Positions 8,800-16,011 of a DNA stretch of 57,485 nt are shown piece after piece (the first letter of the stretch is position 1; every line of letters begins with the position of its first letter). Made by a program: the position numbers and the translations under genes. The notes beneath the pieces were generated by a model. The model was not told where the DNA came from. It saw only the letters and a program-made list of their open reading frames with translations, and searched no databases. This DNA comes from UBA3263 sp964528425 (GTDB lineage: Bacteria > Bacteroidota > Bacteroidia > Bacteroidales > Muribaculaceae): contig CAZGTD010000011.1 of the NCBI GenBank assembly GCA_964528425.1, positions 1 to 57,485 on the forward strand, given 5' to 3'.

Positions 8800-10831
8800 A
8801 AGTATTGGTCGGGTCGATGAACGACATAGTGTCGTCATTCTTTACGTTTTGTTCCGGAAAGAGAATAATAAAGTTCGCTTGCGTGAAGTATTTTTTTATG
8901 AACGTTTCCATATCCTTGATTTCCGGCGAATATGAAATCGCTCCCGGACGGGAAGACACGGCCAGCAGCAGGTCATCGTCGGCAATACGGTTTGACATCG
9001 CAACGAAGTCATCCCATTGTTCAACGGCCCTGAAGTCGAGGCGAAGGTCTATGCGTTCGCGGTTGTAGATTCCGGAAATCAGGCGCGAAACGTTGAGCTG
9101 ACATAAGAAGATTGCGCGGCAACCAAGGCGCGAAGCCAATCGGCCTATAGTGGTGACCCACAGTCTGAAACCGCTCTCGAACTCTGCTTTCGGGGGCACG
9201 AAAATAATCATGCGCCGCAGGGTGCTGACCGGGTTGAAAAGGCGGCATGTGAGAATCATGCGGTTAGTCGACTCCAGAATATGGTCCATCTTCGAGCCCA
9301 AAAATGAGTCAACGAGCGATGACCTGCGGTGTAGTCCCATAACCACGCAGTTGATGTCGCGCTCGTTGATTGTGTTGACCAATCCTGCGGCAACATTGGT
9401 GTCGTAGCGCTCAATCGTAACCACCGGGAGGTCGAGTGTGGCCGAAGCCTCGCGGGCCAAACGCAGCGATGCGTCGGAGTTATTTCTTGCGGCGGCGGAA
9501 TTGGAAGTGCGAACGTGAACTGCCATCAGTTCCCCGCGTGAACCCTGGCCGGCATGGAGCAGCAGGGCAACCTCCATCAAAGCTACTGAGGTTATAGGAT
9601 TGTTGACCGGCACAAGAGTGTTGTCGGGGTGGTCACTGTCGGTAATCGGGGTGTCTTCGAGCATCTTCAGGCGGATGCGGGCCGCGGAGCCTGACGTTGC
9701 CATGGGGGCAATGGCGCAGGTTATCAGAATCATAACCACGGTTGCGTTAAGCATCGACGTGTCAAACAATCCGAAGTTGTAGCCAACGGAAACCACGGCC
9801 AGGGCAACGGCCGTGTGGGCGGTAGTGAGTCCGAACATAACCCTGGTGGCGTCGCCCCCCATTTTGTAGAGCTTCGACGTTATTACCGCGGGCAGCCATT
9901 TACCAACCAGGGCAACTGCCAGCATTATAGCCGCCAGGCGCAGAGTCTCGGCCGAGGCGATAACCCTTACGTCGATCATCATGCCAATGCCAATCAGAAA
10001 GTAAGGGATAAACAGGGCATTGCCAACGAATTCGAGGCGCGCCATCAGCGGCGAACTGTTGGGCACGAAGCGGTTCAGCACCAGTCCAGCGAAGAACGCG
10101 CCCAGCACCCCTTCGAGGCCTATGGCTTTTGCCACCCAGGCAGCGAAAAACACCAGTGCAAGAATAAACACGAACTGAGTTACGCGGTCGGAGTAGTTGC
10201 GCAGAAAATGTCGGCAAAGCCAGCGGTAGCCCAGGCCTATTATCAGACAGAATGCGCCGAGTTTCAGCAGCAGAATGGTAATTTCCGCCGGTGAAAAGTA
10301 GCCGTTGATGTGAACGTTAACGGCAGTTGCCAGCGTAAGTAGCGCACCGATAACCGCAATAATGGTGCCGACAATGGCCATGAGCACCGGCGGAGCTTTG
10401 GTTATGCCGAACCGAACGGCAACCGGATAGCTGATCAGGGTGTGGGAGGCATACATCGACGCCAGCAGCAGGGCGGTAACCAGGTCGCAGTCAAAAAAGT
10501 AGATGGCCGACAAGAAGCCGACAACAAGGGGAATAAACAGCGTAAGCAGCCCGAAAACCGCACCGCGCCGCAAGTTTTTGCGCAAGTGAACAAGGTCGAT
10601 TTCAATTGCGGCCAAAAACATAAGGTAGAGCAGCCCTACCTGGCCGAATATTTTAAACGAAGCGTCGTTGTCGAGCAGGTGGAAGCCGAACGGCCCTACG
10701 GCAACACCGGCAACAATCATGCCGATGATGTGGGGAATCTTCAGTCGGTTCAGCAGCAGGGGCGCAAGCAGAATAATCGCCAGCACAACGAAAAAAATCA
10801 GTGTGGGGTCGGTTATCAATGCTGGAGCCAT
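8786..10831 (-). CDS. Cation/proton antiporter (CPA2) with tandem universal-stress domains
   Basis: The 681-residue product begins with about 12 hydrophobic segments (residues 8-400), including IPHIIGMIVAGVAVGPFGF, typical of Kef/NapA-type monovalent cation/H+ antiporters. Residues about 405-540 and 545-665 form two cytosolic universal-stress-protein-like domains. The first carries the nucleotide-binding-style end VVMGLHRRSS then FLGSKMDHILESTNRMIL. The architecture suggests ion exchange at the inner membrane gated by a nucleotide or stress signal. Ion specificity (K+ or Na+) cannot be read from the sequence. It lies 13 nt after tonB and overlaps the next gene by 14 nt, so it belongs to the pdxJ operon. 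Confidence 0.88.
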   Translation of the reverse strand: MAPALITDPTLIFFVVLAIILLAPLLLNRLKIPHIIGMIVAGVAVGPFGFHLLDNDASFKIFGQVGLLYLMFLAAIEIDLVHLRKNLRRGAVFGLLTLFIPLVVGFLSAIYFFDCDLVTALLLASMYASHTLISYPVAVRFGITKAPPVLMAIVGTIIAVIGALLTLATAVNVHINGYFSPAEITILLLKLGAFCLIIGLGYRWLCRHFLRNYSDRVTQFVFILALVFFAAWVAKAIGLEGVLGAFFAGLVLNRFVPNSSPLMARLEFVGNALFIPYFLIGIGMMIDVRVIASAETLRLAAIMLAVALVGKWLPAVITSKLYKMGGDATRVMFGLTTAHTAVALAVVSVGYNFGLFDTSMLNATVVMILITCAIAPMATSGSAARIRLKMLEDTPITDSDHPDNTLVPVNNPITSVALMEVALLLHAGQGSRGELMAVHVRTSNSAAARNNSDASLRLAREASATLDLPVVTIERYDTNVAAGLVNTINERDINCVVMGLHRRSSLVDSFLGSKMDHILESTNRMILTCRLFNPVSTLRRMIIFVPPKAEFESGFRLWVTTIGRLASRLGCRAIFLCQLNVSRLISGIYNRERIDLRLDFRAVEQWDDFVAMSNRIADDDLLLAVSSRPGAISYSPEIKDMETFIKKYFTQANFIILFPEQNVKNDDTMSFIDPTNTYDKP

Positions 10832-10844
10832 AGCGTGATGAAGA

Positions 10845-11597
10845 TTATTTTATGTGCCAGGTAATATTGCCGCTTTGTGAGGGTCGGGTAGGGTCGGCGG
10901 AATAGAGCAACTGTCTGGAGGCGTTGACGCAGGCCTGTCTGACCTCGGCCTCGCGCGAGCCGAAGCCGCTTGACTTTACGAATGAGGCGTTGGTAACGTG
11001 CCCGTCGGCATTGACGGTAACACGCACTGTAACCGTGCCCTGGGCGTTTTTAATGCCCGGGTCGGGGCGGTTTCGGAGTTTGCGGCCGTCGAGCCCAAGT
11101 CCGGTCGACTGCGCATTGTTGCCAGTTGAGGCATTGCCCGATTCGGCAGCGCCGGCAGCCTGCTCTTCGGTGGCTTTCAGGCCGGTTGCTTTGCCGAATT
11201 TCGCCCTTATGGCGGCGCGTTTCTGTTCTTCGATTTCCTCTTTGGTCGGACCCGCGGGCTTTTTCTCTTCGGGTTTTACAACCTGAGTGTTGTCGGGCTG
11301 AGGAGTGGTTGATGCAACAATGTCGGCAACGGTCTCACCCTGACCGGCATCGTCGATGTCCAGTCCGCCGTCGTCGCTCGCGGCAGCCGAAGCCACTTCG
11401 CCGTCGACCATCGGGGTTGGGTTTGAAAGAATCTGCCGGTAGTCGATGTCGGCAAAAAATATCTCCGCCTCCTCGGCCTGCGGGGCATTCGGAATCTGAG
11501 GCATTGATGAGGAAATGACCGTGAACCGCAGCCACAAAAACAGCAGCAACGCCGTCAGTGCGGTAACGCAGAGTGCTATGAGCCGGTCTCTGTTCAT
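10845..11597 (-). CDS. tonB: TonB-family energy transducer
   Basis: The 250-residue product has a single N-terminal membrane anchor (about residues 8-25, ALCVTALTALLLFLWLRF). A Pro/Glu/Lys-rich periplasmic spacer follows (about 95-140, with KPEEKKPAGPTKEEIEEQ). The C-terminal TonB fold starts near GTVTVRVTVNADGHVTNASF. TonB transmits proton-motive force from ExbB/ExbD to TonB-dependent outer-membrane transporters. It overlaps the exbD stop by 4 nt (ATGA), and the gene order TolQ/ExbB, ExbD, TonB makes a complete Ton energising module. No dedicated TonB-dependent receptor is in the window, so it probably serves receptors elsewhere. Confidence 0.88.
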   Translation of the reverse strand: MNRDRLIALCVTALTALLLFLWLRFTVISSSMPQIPNAPQAEEAEIFFADIDYRQILSNPTPMVDGEVASAAASDDGGLDIDDAGQGETVADIVASTTPQPDNTQVVKPEEKKPAGPTKEEIEEQKRAAIRAKFGKATGLKATEEQAAGAAESGNASTGNNAQSTGLGLDGRKLRNRPDPGIKNAQGTVTVRVTVNADGHVTNASFVKSSGFGSREAEVRQACVNASRQLLYSADPTRPSQSGNITWHIK

Positions 11598-12034
11598 TTC
11601 TCGGGTGCGGTAGTCGCCAATACTATTTTAATGTTGTTTTCGGTGCCGGCGTTGAGCATCTCAACCACGCGGCCATAGGTTACTTCCTTGTCGGCATACA
11701 GGGCCACGAACGAAGTTGGATTTTCTTCATTTTCCTGCTGACGCACAAGGCTGAAGAAGTTTTTCAGCTGTTTACCGGGATTCACCGAGTCGAGCATTTG
11801 CCAGTCCTGGCCTTCGCCGTTCATGGTGGCTATGCGTCCCCGGGCGTCGAGATAGATGCGTGCCGAGGGCTTGAGAGTGGTCTGGGTGGCGCTTTCCGGA
11901 AGATTCACCTCCAGAGCGTTTGGAAACACGAAAGTGCTGGTCACCATAAAAAAGATGAGCAGCAGAAATATAATGTCGGTCATTGAAGCCATCGAAAAGG
12001 TGGCCGACATGTCGAATTGTCGTTTCAGAGCCAT
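11594..12034 (-). CDS. exbD: ExbD/TolR biopolymer transport protein
   Basis: The 146-residue product has one transmembrane helix near residues 18-37 (DIIFLLLIFFMVTSTFVF). Its start carries the conserved proton-relay aspartate, Asp20 in MASMTDIIFLLL. The remainder is the periplasmic dimerisation domain, ending in the family-typical VTYGRVVEMLNAG. With the TolQ/ExbB-type partner encoded just upstream it forms the inner-membrane proton channel that drives TonB. It is separated from the upstream gene by 5 nt and overlaps tonB by 4 nt. Confidence 0.93.
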   Translation of the reverse strand: MALKRQFDMSATFSMASMTDIIFLLLIFFMVTSTFVFPNALEVNLPESATQTTLKPSARIYLDARGRIATMNGEGQDWQMLDSVNPGKQLKNFFSLVRQQENEENPTSFVALYADKEVTYGRVVEMLNAGTENNIKIVLATTAPEK

Positions 12035-12039
12035 AATTC

Positions 12040-12663
12040 TCAGGCGGGTTCGTTGAGCAGGTCCATGAATTCCATGGTTTTTCCTTCTAGCATTGTCATT
12101 ACCGAATTGATGCGGGCTACCAGATAATTGTAGGCAAACAAGGCGGCCACGCCGACAACCAGGCCGGCAACCGTAGTTACCAGCGCCGTGTAGATGCCGT
12201 TGGCAAAAGTTGCGAGAGTAGCGGCAGACCCGGCGGTGGCCATTGCGTGGAATGCTTCGACCATGCCTATAACTGTGCCCAGGAAGCCGAGCATCGGGGC
12301 GCCGGCGGCAGTCGTTGCCAGCCAGGGCAGGCTCTTTCCGAGACGGGCAATTTCGATGTTGCCCATGTTTTCAACGGTAACCAATATGTCTTGCATCGGA
12401 CGTCCGATACGCGAAATGCCCTTGGCAATCAGTGCTGAATATGCCGTCGGGGTAGTGCGGCAAAGATTCAGCGCACTCTCAATTTCGCCTTCGTGGATAT
12501 AGTCTTTAATGCGGTTCATGAAAGTGGGGTCCTGATGACCGGCGCGGTTAACCACAATAAGCCTTTCAATGAAAATATAAATACAAATCAGGGCGAGCAA
12601 AGCCAGCGGAATCATAATGAAACCGCCTTGCAGACAGAGTGACCAGAGCGAAAGTCCTTCCAT
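12040..12663 (-). CDS. exbB: MotA/TolQ/ExbB proton-channel protein
   Basis: The product has 207 residues from the ATG at 12663. The longer frame to 12747 would run into pdxJ and lacks family similarity. Three membrane segments are visible: residues about 14-38, then the pair around 110-135 (LGFLGTVIGMVEAFHAMA) and 150-175 (LVTTVAGLVVGVAALFAYN). The Thr/Gly-rich helices line the proton path in this family. It pairs with ExbD to energise TonB. It lies 20 nt after pdxJ and 5 nt before exbD, an arrangement I recall as common in Bacteroidales. TolQ is an equally valid name, since no other Tol genes are present. Confidence 0.9.
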   Translation of the reverse strand: MEGLSLWSLCLQGGFIMIPLALLALICIYIFIERLIVVNRAGHQDPTFMNRIKDYIHEGEIESALNLCRTTPTAYSALIAKGISRIGRPMQDILVTVENMGNIEIARLGKSLPWLATTAAGAPMLGFLGTVIGMVEAFHAMATAGSAATLATFANGIYTALVTTVAGLVVGVAALFAYNYLVARINSVMTMLEGKTMEFMDLLNEPA

Positions 12664-12683
12664 AACTTTTTTATGAGTGATGA

Positions 12684-13397
12684 TTATTTTAAGAGTGAGC
12701 GATAGCGTTTGATTGTTTCTTCCAGACCGAGATAAAGCGCATCGCAAATCAGGGCGTGGCCGATAGATACTTCATTGAGGTGGGTTACGCGCTCGGCGAA
12801 GAATCCGAGATTTTCGAGCGAAAGGTCATGGCCGGCGTTAACCCCGATGCCCGATTTGCGGGCTTGAATGGAGGCCTCGACGTAGGGGGCCACGGCGGCT
12901 TCGCGGTCGGCGGCATAGCCGTCGGCATAAGGTTTTGTGTATAGCTCAACGCGGTCGGCGCCGGCTTTGGCGGCGGCAATTACCTGAGCCGGGTCAGCAG
13001 CAATGAAAATGCTGGAGCGTATGCCGGCTTCGCGCAGGGTGTCGATAACCTCAGTTAGAAATTCCATGTTGTTTTCAACGTCCCATCCTGCCGATGAGGT
13101 AATAGCGTCGGGCGCGTCGGGCACCAGAGTTACCTGTTCGGGCTTCACGCGAACAACAAGATCAATAAATTCTTTCGAGGGATATCCTTCGATATTGAAC
13201 TCGGTTTTCAAGGCCGGACGCAGCTGCAACACGTCGGCGCGACGGATATGGCGTTCGTCGGGTCGGGGATGAACGGTAATTCCCTGGGCTCCGAAACGCT
13301 CAATGTCGAGCGCTGTTTCCAGCAGGTTAGGGCGGTTTTCGCCGCGGGCATTGCGCAGGGTAGCGATTTTATTTATGTTTACGCTGAGCTGTGTCAT
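12684..13397 (-). CDS. pdxJ: Pyridoxine 5'-phosphate synthase PdxJ
   Basis: PdxJ condenses 3-amino-1-hydroxyacetone phosphate with deoxyxylulose phosphate in vitamin B6 synthesis. The 237-residue TIM barrel keeps the expected active-site residues: His43, Arg45 and His50 in TVHPRPDERH, Glu70, His190 in GVNAGHDLS and His214 in SIGHALI. It is the first gene of a nine-gene minus-strand run ending at 5101. Its start codon overlaps the -33 box of the divergent plus-strand promoter at 13397, so expression in the two directions may interfere. Pairing of pdxJ with a Ton module is a context-only association. Confidence 0.96.
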   Translation of the reverse strand: MTQLSVNINKIATLRNARGENRPNLLETALDIERFGAQGITVHPRPDERHIRRADVLQLRPALKTEFNIEGYPSKEFIDLVVRVKPEQVTLVPDAPDAITSSAGWDVENNMEFLTEVIDTLREAGIRSSIFIAADPAQVIAAAKAGADRVELYTKPYADGYAADREAAVAPYVEASIQARKSGIGVNAGHDLSLENLGFFAERVTHLNEVSIGHALICDALYLGLEETIKRYRSLLK

Positions 13398-13428
13398 TTG
13401 TTTTTTTATCGGAAATTTCGTATCTTTG
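13397..13428 (+). promoter_or_regulatory. Bacteroidetes promoter for the ACT-like gene and nadK
   Basis: TTTG at 13397-13400 and TATCTTTG at 13421-13428 are separated by 20 nt. The -33 box touches the pdxJ start codon on the other strand. Confidence 0.75.
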
Positions 13429-13459
13429 CATTTGAAAAGAGTAGCCCAAAGGGCAACTG

Positions 13460-13467
13460 CAAATTTA
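13460..13467 (-). promoter_or_regulatory. Possible -7 element for the pdxJ operon
   Basis: TAAATTTG on the minus strand fits TAnnTTTG and lies 63 nt before the pdxJ ATG. No clear -33 partner is seen. It would overlap transcription from the plus-strand promoter at 13397-13428. Confidence 0.4.
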
Positions 13468-13496
13468 CGAATTTATTTTTAGAAAGGAAAATTATA

Positions 13497-13874
13497 TTGG
13501 ACAACGTTGATAACTTTTTGCCTGCCGAAGCATTTCAAGGTAAGCCCGATCTGGAAATGCTGATGCCGCCGTTGCAGGAGTCGTCGCGCCTTGTAGTCGC
13601 CTGTTATCCGGCAAATTTCAGCGCGTCGGTGCTCGCCAGGGCAATCGAGGATACGAATGCCCATCTGGTAAACCTGAACGTTACCGCCCGGCGCCTCGAC
13701 GACGGCCGTCTGACTGTTGAACTCCGCACCAATCAGCGCAATTCATCGGCTGCCGCGCGTTCGCTCGAACGTTATGGCTATGAAGTTATAGCCACCGACG
13801 GCGGCGAGTCGCCCGAAGCCGAAAGTCATCTGCGCGACCGTGCGGCCGAACTCCTTCACATACTTGAACTGTAA
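13497..13874 (+). CDS. Small ACT-like domain protein (CBS domains absent)
   Basis: I place the start at TTG 13497, because AGAAAGGAAA ends 6 nt before it and the frame upstream is only a shadow of pdxJ. The 125-residue product reads as a single ACT-like fold: strand LVVACYPANFSASVLARAIE, strand HLVNLNVTARRLDDGRLTVE, helix SSAAARSLERYGYEVIA, then a helical tail ending LLHILEL. It resembles the C-terminal part of the AcuB-like CBS-ACT proteins that, as I recall, sit beside NAD kinase in Bacteroides, but the two CBS domains are missing. Ligand and function are unknown. It precedes nadK by 15 nt and shares its promoter. Confidence 0.6.
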   Translation: MDNVDNFLPAEAFQGKPDLEMLMPPLQESSRLVVACYPANFSASVLARAIEDTNAHLVNLNVTARRLDDGRLTVELRTNQRNSSAAARSLERYGYEVIATDGGESPEAESHLRDRAAELLHILEL

Positions 13875-13889
13875 TCACTGAATCCGCTC

Positions 13890-14786
13890 ATGCAAAAAAC
13901 AATGACATTGTTTGTTCATGCCTCGCGCCGTAAGGTTTCGATGCTGCCGCCCGGCCTGTTTGACCGGGTGTGGAACCACCTTTTGGATTTAAGCGGCGGC
14001 AGGCTGCAGCTTTCGCGCCCGTTGTTCGATATGCTCAGTAGCGAAAAATTATTGCCGTCGTCGGTGTTGGCGGTTGACCGCGGACAGCCGGTTTCGGCCG
14101 ATCTGGCAATCTCGCTCGGGGGCGACGGCTCTTTTCTGCGATGTGCGCAATGGGTCGGAGCATCGCAAGTTGCTATTCTCGGGGTAAATGCCGGTCATTT
14201 GGGTTTTTTGACTGATTTTACCATTGATGATTTTCTTGGCTCCGATGTGGCCCTGCTCAGCTCGCTGAAACGTCAGCCCCGCAGCCTTTTGCAGGTAGAG
14301 GTTGAAGGCGTTGAGGCCGAAGGGTTCTGGCCGTATGCGCTGAACGACATTGCCATGCTCAAAACCGACTCCGCCTCGATGATTTCGGTTGAAACCACTG
14401 TCAACGGTTCGCCGCTTACCACCTACCAGGCCGACGGACTGATAGTTGCTACTCCAACCGGCTCTACGGGCTATAGCCTTTCGGTCGGTGGCCCGATAGT
14501 GGACACGGCGGTTTCGGCGTTGCTGCTCTCGCCTGTGGCTCCGCATTTGCTGGCAATGCGCCCGCTGGTGATTGACGGTTCGGCGGTGCTGGAATTTACG
14601 GTGCGCACGCGTGCCGACCACTTTATGCTGAGTGTCGACGGCCGGTCGCTGGCTCTTCCTGCCGATACTCGCCTGCGAATATCTGCAGCAAAGTTCCCGA
14701 TTATTGTTGCCCAGAATCCTGATCATGATTTCGCCGAAACTTTAAGGTCAAAATTGTTGTGGGGAGAACGCCCTGTCAGACAGTGA
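13890..14786 (+). CDS. nadK: NAD kinase
   Basis: This enzyme phosphorylates NAD to NADP and is the only route to NADP in most bacteria. The 298-residue product shows the GGDG motif at residues 77-80, the second conserved loop GVNAGHLGFL at 98-107, and the NAD-binding segment ADGLIVATPTGSTGYSLSVGG. It lies 15 nt after the small ACT-like gene with no promoter between, so the two are co-transcribed from 13397-13428. An alternative ATG four codons downstream (13902) is possible. No terminator is visible before the tRNA-Asp promoter. Confidence 0.96.
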   Translation: MQKTMTLFVHASRRKVSMLPPGLFDRVWNHLLDLSGGRLQLSRPLFDMLSSEKLLPSSVLAVDRGQPVSADLAISLGGDGSFLRCAQWVGASQVAILGVNAGHLGFLTDFTIDDFLGSDVALLSSLKRQPRSLLQVEVEGVEAEGFWPYALNDIAMLKTDSASMISVETTVNGSPLTTYQADGLIVATPTGSTGYSLSVGGPIVDTAVSALLLSPVAPHLLAMRPLVIDGSAVLEFTVRTRADHFMLSVDGRSLALPADTRLRISAAKFPIIVAQNPDHDFAETLRSKLLWGERPVRQ

Positions 14787-14832
14787 GTTGCTGTTTGGTG
14801 ATAAACTTTTTTGAAAAATTTTTCGCAAAATA

Positions 14833-14864
14833 TTTGCACAGTTCAAAATTCCTTCATAACTTTG
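14833..14864 (+). promoter_or_regulatory. Bacteroidetes promoter for tRNA-Asp
   Basis: TTTG at 14833-14836 and TAACTTTG at 14857-14864 are separated by exactly 20 nt. The tRNA begins 45 nt after the -7 element. Confidence 0.8.
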
Positions 14865-14909
14865 CACTCGCAAACGGGACGCAACGGCGCTCCCGATAAT
14901 ACCAAAAAC

Positions 14910-14983
14910 GGTGTGGTAGTTCAGCTGGTTAGAATACCTGCCTGTCACGCAGGGGGTCGCGGGTTCGAGTCCCGTCCATACCG
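14910..14983 (+). tRNA. tRNA-Asp (anticodon GTC)
   Basis: A 74-nt cloverleaf. The acceptor stem pairs 14910-14916 with 14976-14982 (one G-U pair) and the discriminator G is at 14983. The anticodon arm has loop CTGTCAC with GTC at 14944-14946. The T arm contains GGTTCGAGTCC. CCA is not encoded. The gene has its own promoter and terminator. As a GUN-anticodon tRNA it is an expected queuosine acceptor, and tRNA-Asp is the known target of GluQRS, which is also encoded in this window at 46915. Confidence 0.97.
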
Positions 14984-14997
14984 CCGAGGAGAGAGGA

Positions 14998-15044
14998 GAA
15001 TGAGTTTCTAAGGACTCCGGTCCTGGTTACTCATTCTTTTTTTT
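14998..15044 (+). terminator. Intrinsic terminator after tRNA-Asp
   Basis: GAATGAG (14998-15004) pairs with CTCATTC (15030-15036) around an inner GGAC/GTCC pairing, and is followed by eight T residues at 15037-15044. Confidence 0.85.
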
Positions 15045-15131
15045 GTATCCCTGTTTCACCGGGCGCTTCTGATTCTCCGGTGTTCTGTTAAAAATTTTGG
15101 GCAGCAGGTGGTAAGTGTTCGGAAAATTTCG

Positions 15132-15139
15132 TAACTTTG
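15132..15139 (+). promoter_or_regulatory. -7 element for the 15160 operon
   Basis: TAACTTTG lies 20 nt before the start at 15160. No TTTG is found at the expected -33 distance, so the match is half a promoter. Confidence 0.55.
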
Positions 15140-15159
15140 TGGCTTAAAAATTCATTGCA

Positions 15160-16011
15160 ATGGCTATACCCAAATTTTTGCGCACTGTTTTCGGGGCTCC
15201 CGACACCCCCGGCGACGTTGACTTCGACGATATGGAACGGACAGAGGCCGAGATTGCCCCTAAAACCGCGGCAGCCGAGTCGCGCCCCGAGAATATTCCG
15301 GTTGAATTGCTCGATGCCATAGCGTCCGTTATAAACGCTCAGCTGCCCCCTTTTGTGGCGCAATGTGTCGACCCGGAGGCCCAGCGCAACTTCCTGGCCC
15401 GCGAACTGGGCGACGCACTGGCCGATTACGCGGAGACCCTCAATGCCCGCCAGCGCGAATTCTCCGGGAAGCGAGATGCTCAGAAAGCCGCCCTGCTCAG
15501 CGAGCAGCGTCAGCGCCGCGCGCTGACCGACCGTAATCACGACCTTGAGGCCCAGATTGACGAGCTCAGCGCTGAAATCGACCAGCATAAGCTGACTATT
15601 TCGTCGATGATGAATAAAATCAGGGTTGCCGAGGTTAACGATGCCGACAACTCGGCGTTGCGCGATGATTATGAAGCTCTGACTTCAGAACTTTCGATGA
15701 AAAACGCTGAAATTGCCAAACTCCGCGACAGCGTTGAAGAACTTACCAGAAAACTTTCCGAGGCCGAGGCTGCAAAGGCCGAAGCCGCAAAAGCCGAAAC
15801 ACCTAAGCGTAAGCGCTCGCCGCGTAAACAACGCACTCCGGCCTATGATCCGGCTAATGATTCAACGGCCGACCTCGACAATATTGATTGGCTGCTTCCG
15901 GGCGGAGTACCTGCCGGACACACCCCCATGGCATCCGATCCTGAATTCGGCTATCAGCCCCCTAAACACACTCCCGTTCCGGACTCCGACGCTCAACTAA
16001 CACTTTTTTAA
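15160..16011 (+). CDS. Hypothetical coiled-coil protein
   Basis: I do not recognise the family of this 283-residue protein. There is no signal peptide and no membrane segment, so it is probably cytosolic. Residues about 85-215 are charged heptad-like sequence, for example LEAQIDELSAEIDQHK and LRDSVEELTRKLSEAEAA, indicating a long coiled coil. A Lys/Arg-rich stretch follows (about 210-225, KRKRSPRKQR), then a Pro-rich tail containing DLDNIDWLLPGGVPAG. The basic patch and coiled coil would suit nucleic-acid binding or a structural role, but that is speculation. It is the first gene of an operon, and its TAA shares its last A with the ATG of the dipeptidyl peptidase. Confidence 0.75.
   Translation: MAIPKFLRTVFGAPDTPGDVDFDDMERTEAEIAPKTAAAESRPENIPVELLDAIASVINAQLPPFVAQCVDPEAQRNFLARELGDALADYAETLNARQREFSGKRDAQKAALLSEQRQRRALTDRNHDLEAQIDELSAEIDQHKLTISSMMNKIRVAEVNDADNSALRDDYEALTSELSMKNAEIAKLRDSVEELTRKLSEAEAAKAEAAKAETPKRKRSPRKQRTPAYDPANDSTADLDNIDWLLPGGVPAGHTPMASDPEFGYQPPKHTPVPDSDAQLTLF

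Noticed and set aside
12664..12747. Extended start of the TolQ/ExbB gene
   Set aside because: The added residues overlap pdxJ and lack family similarity; ATG 12663 fits the family length.
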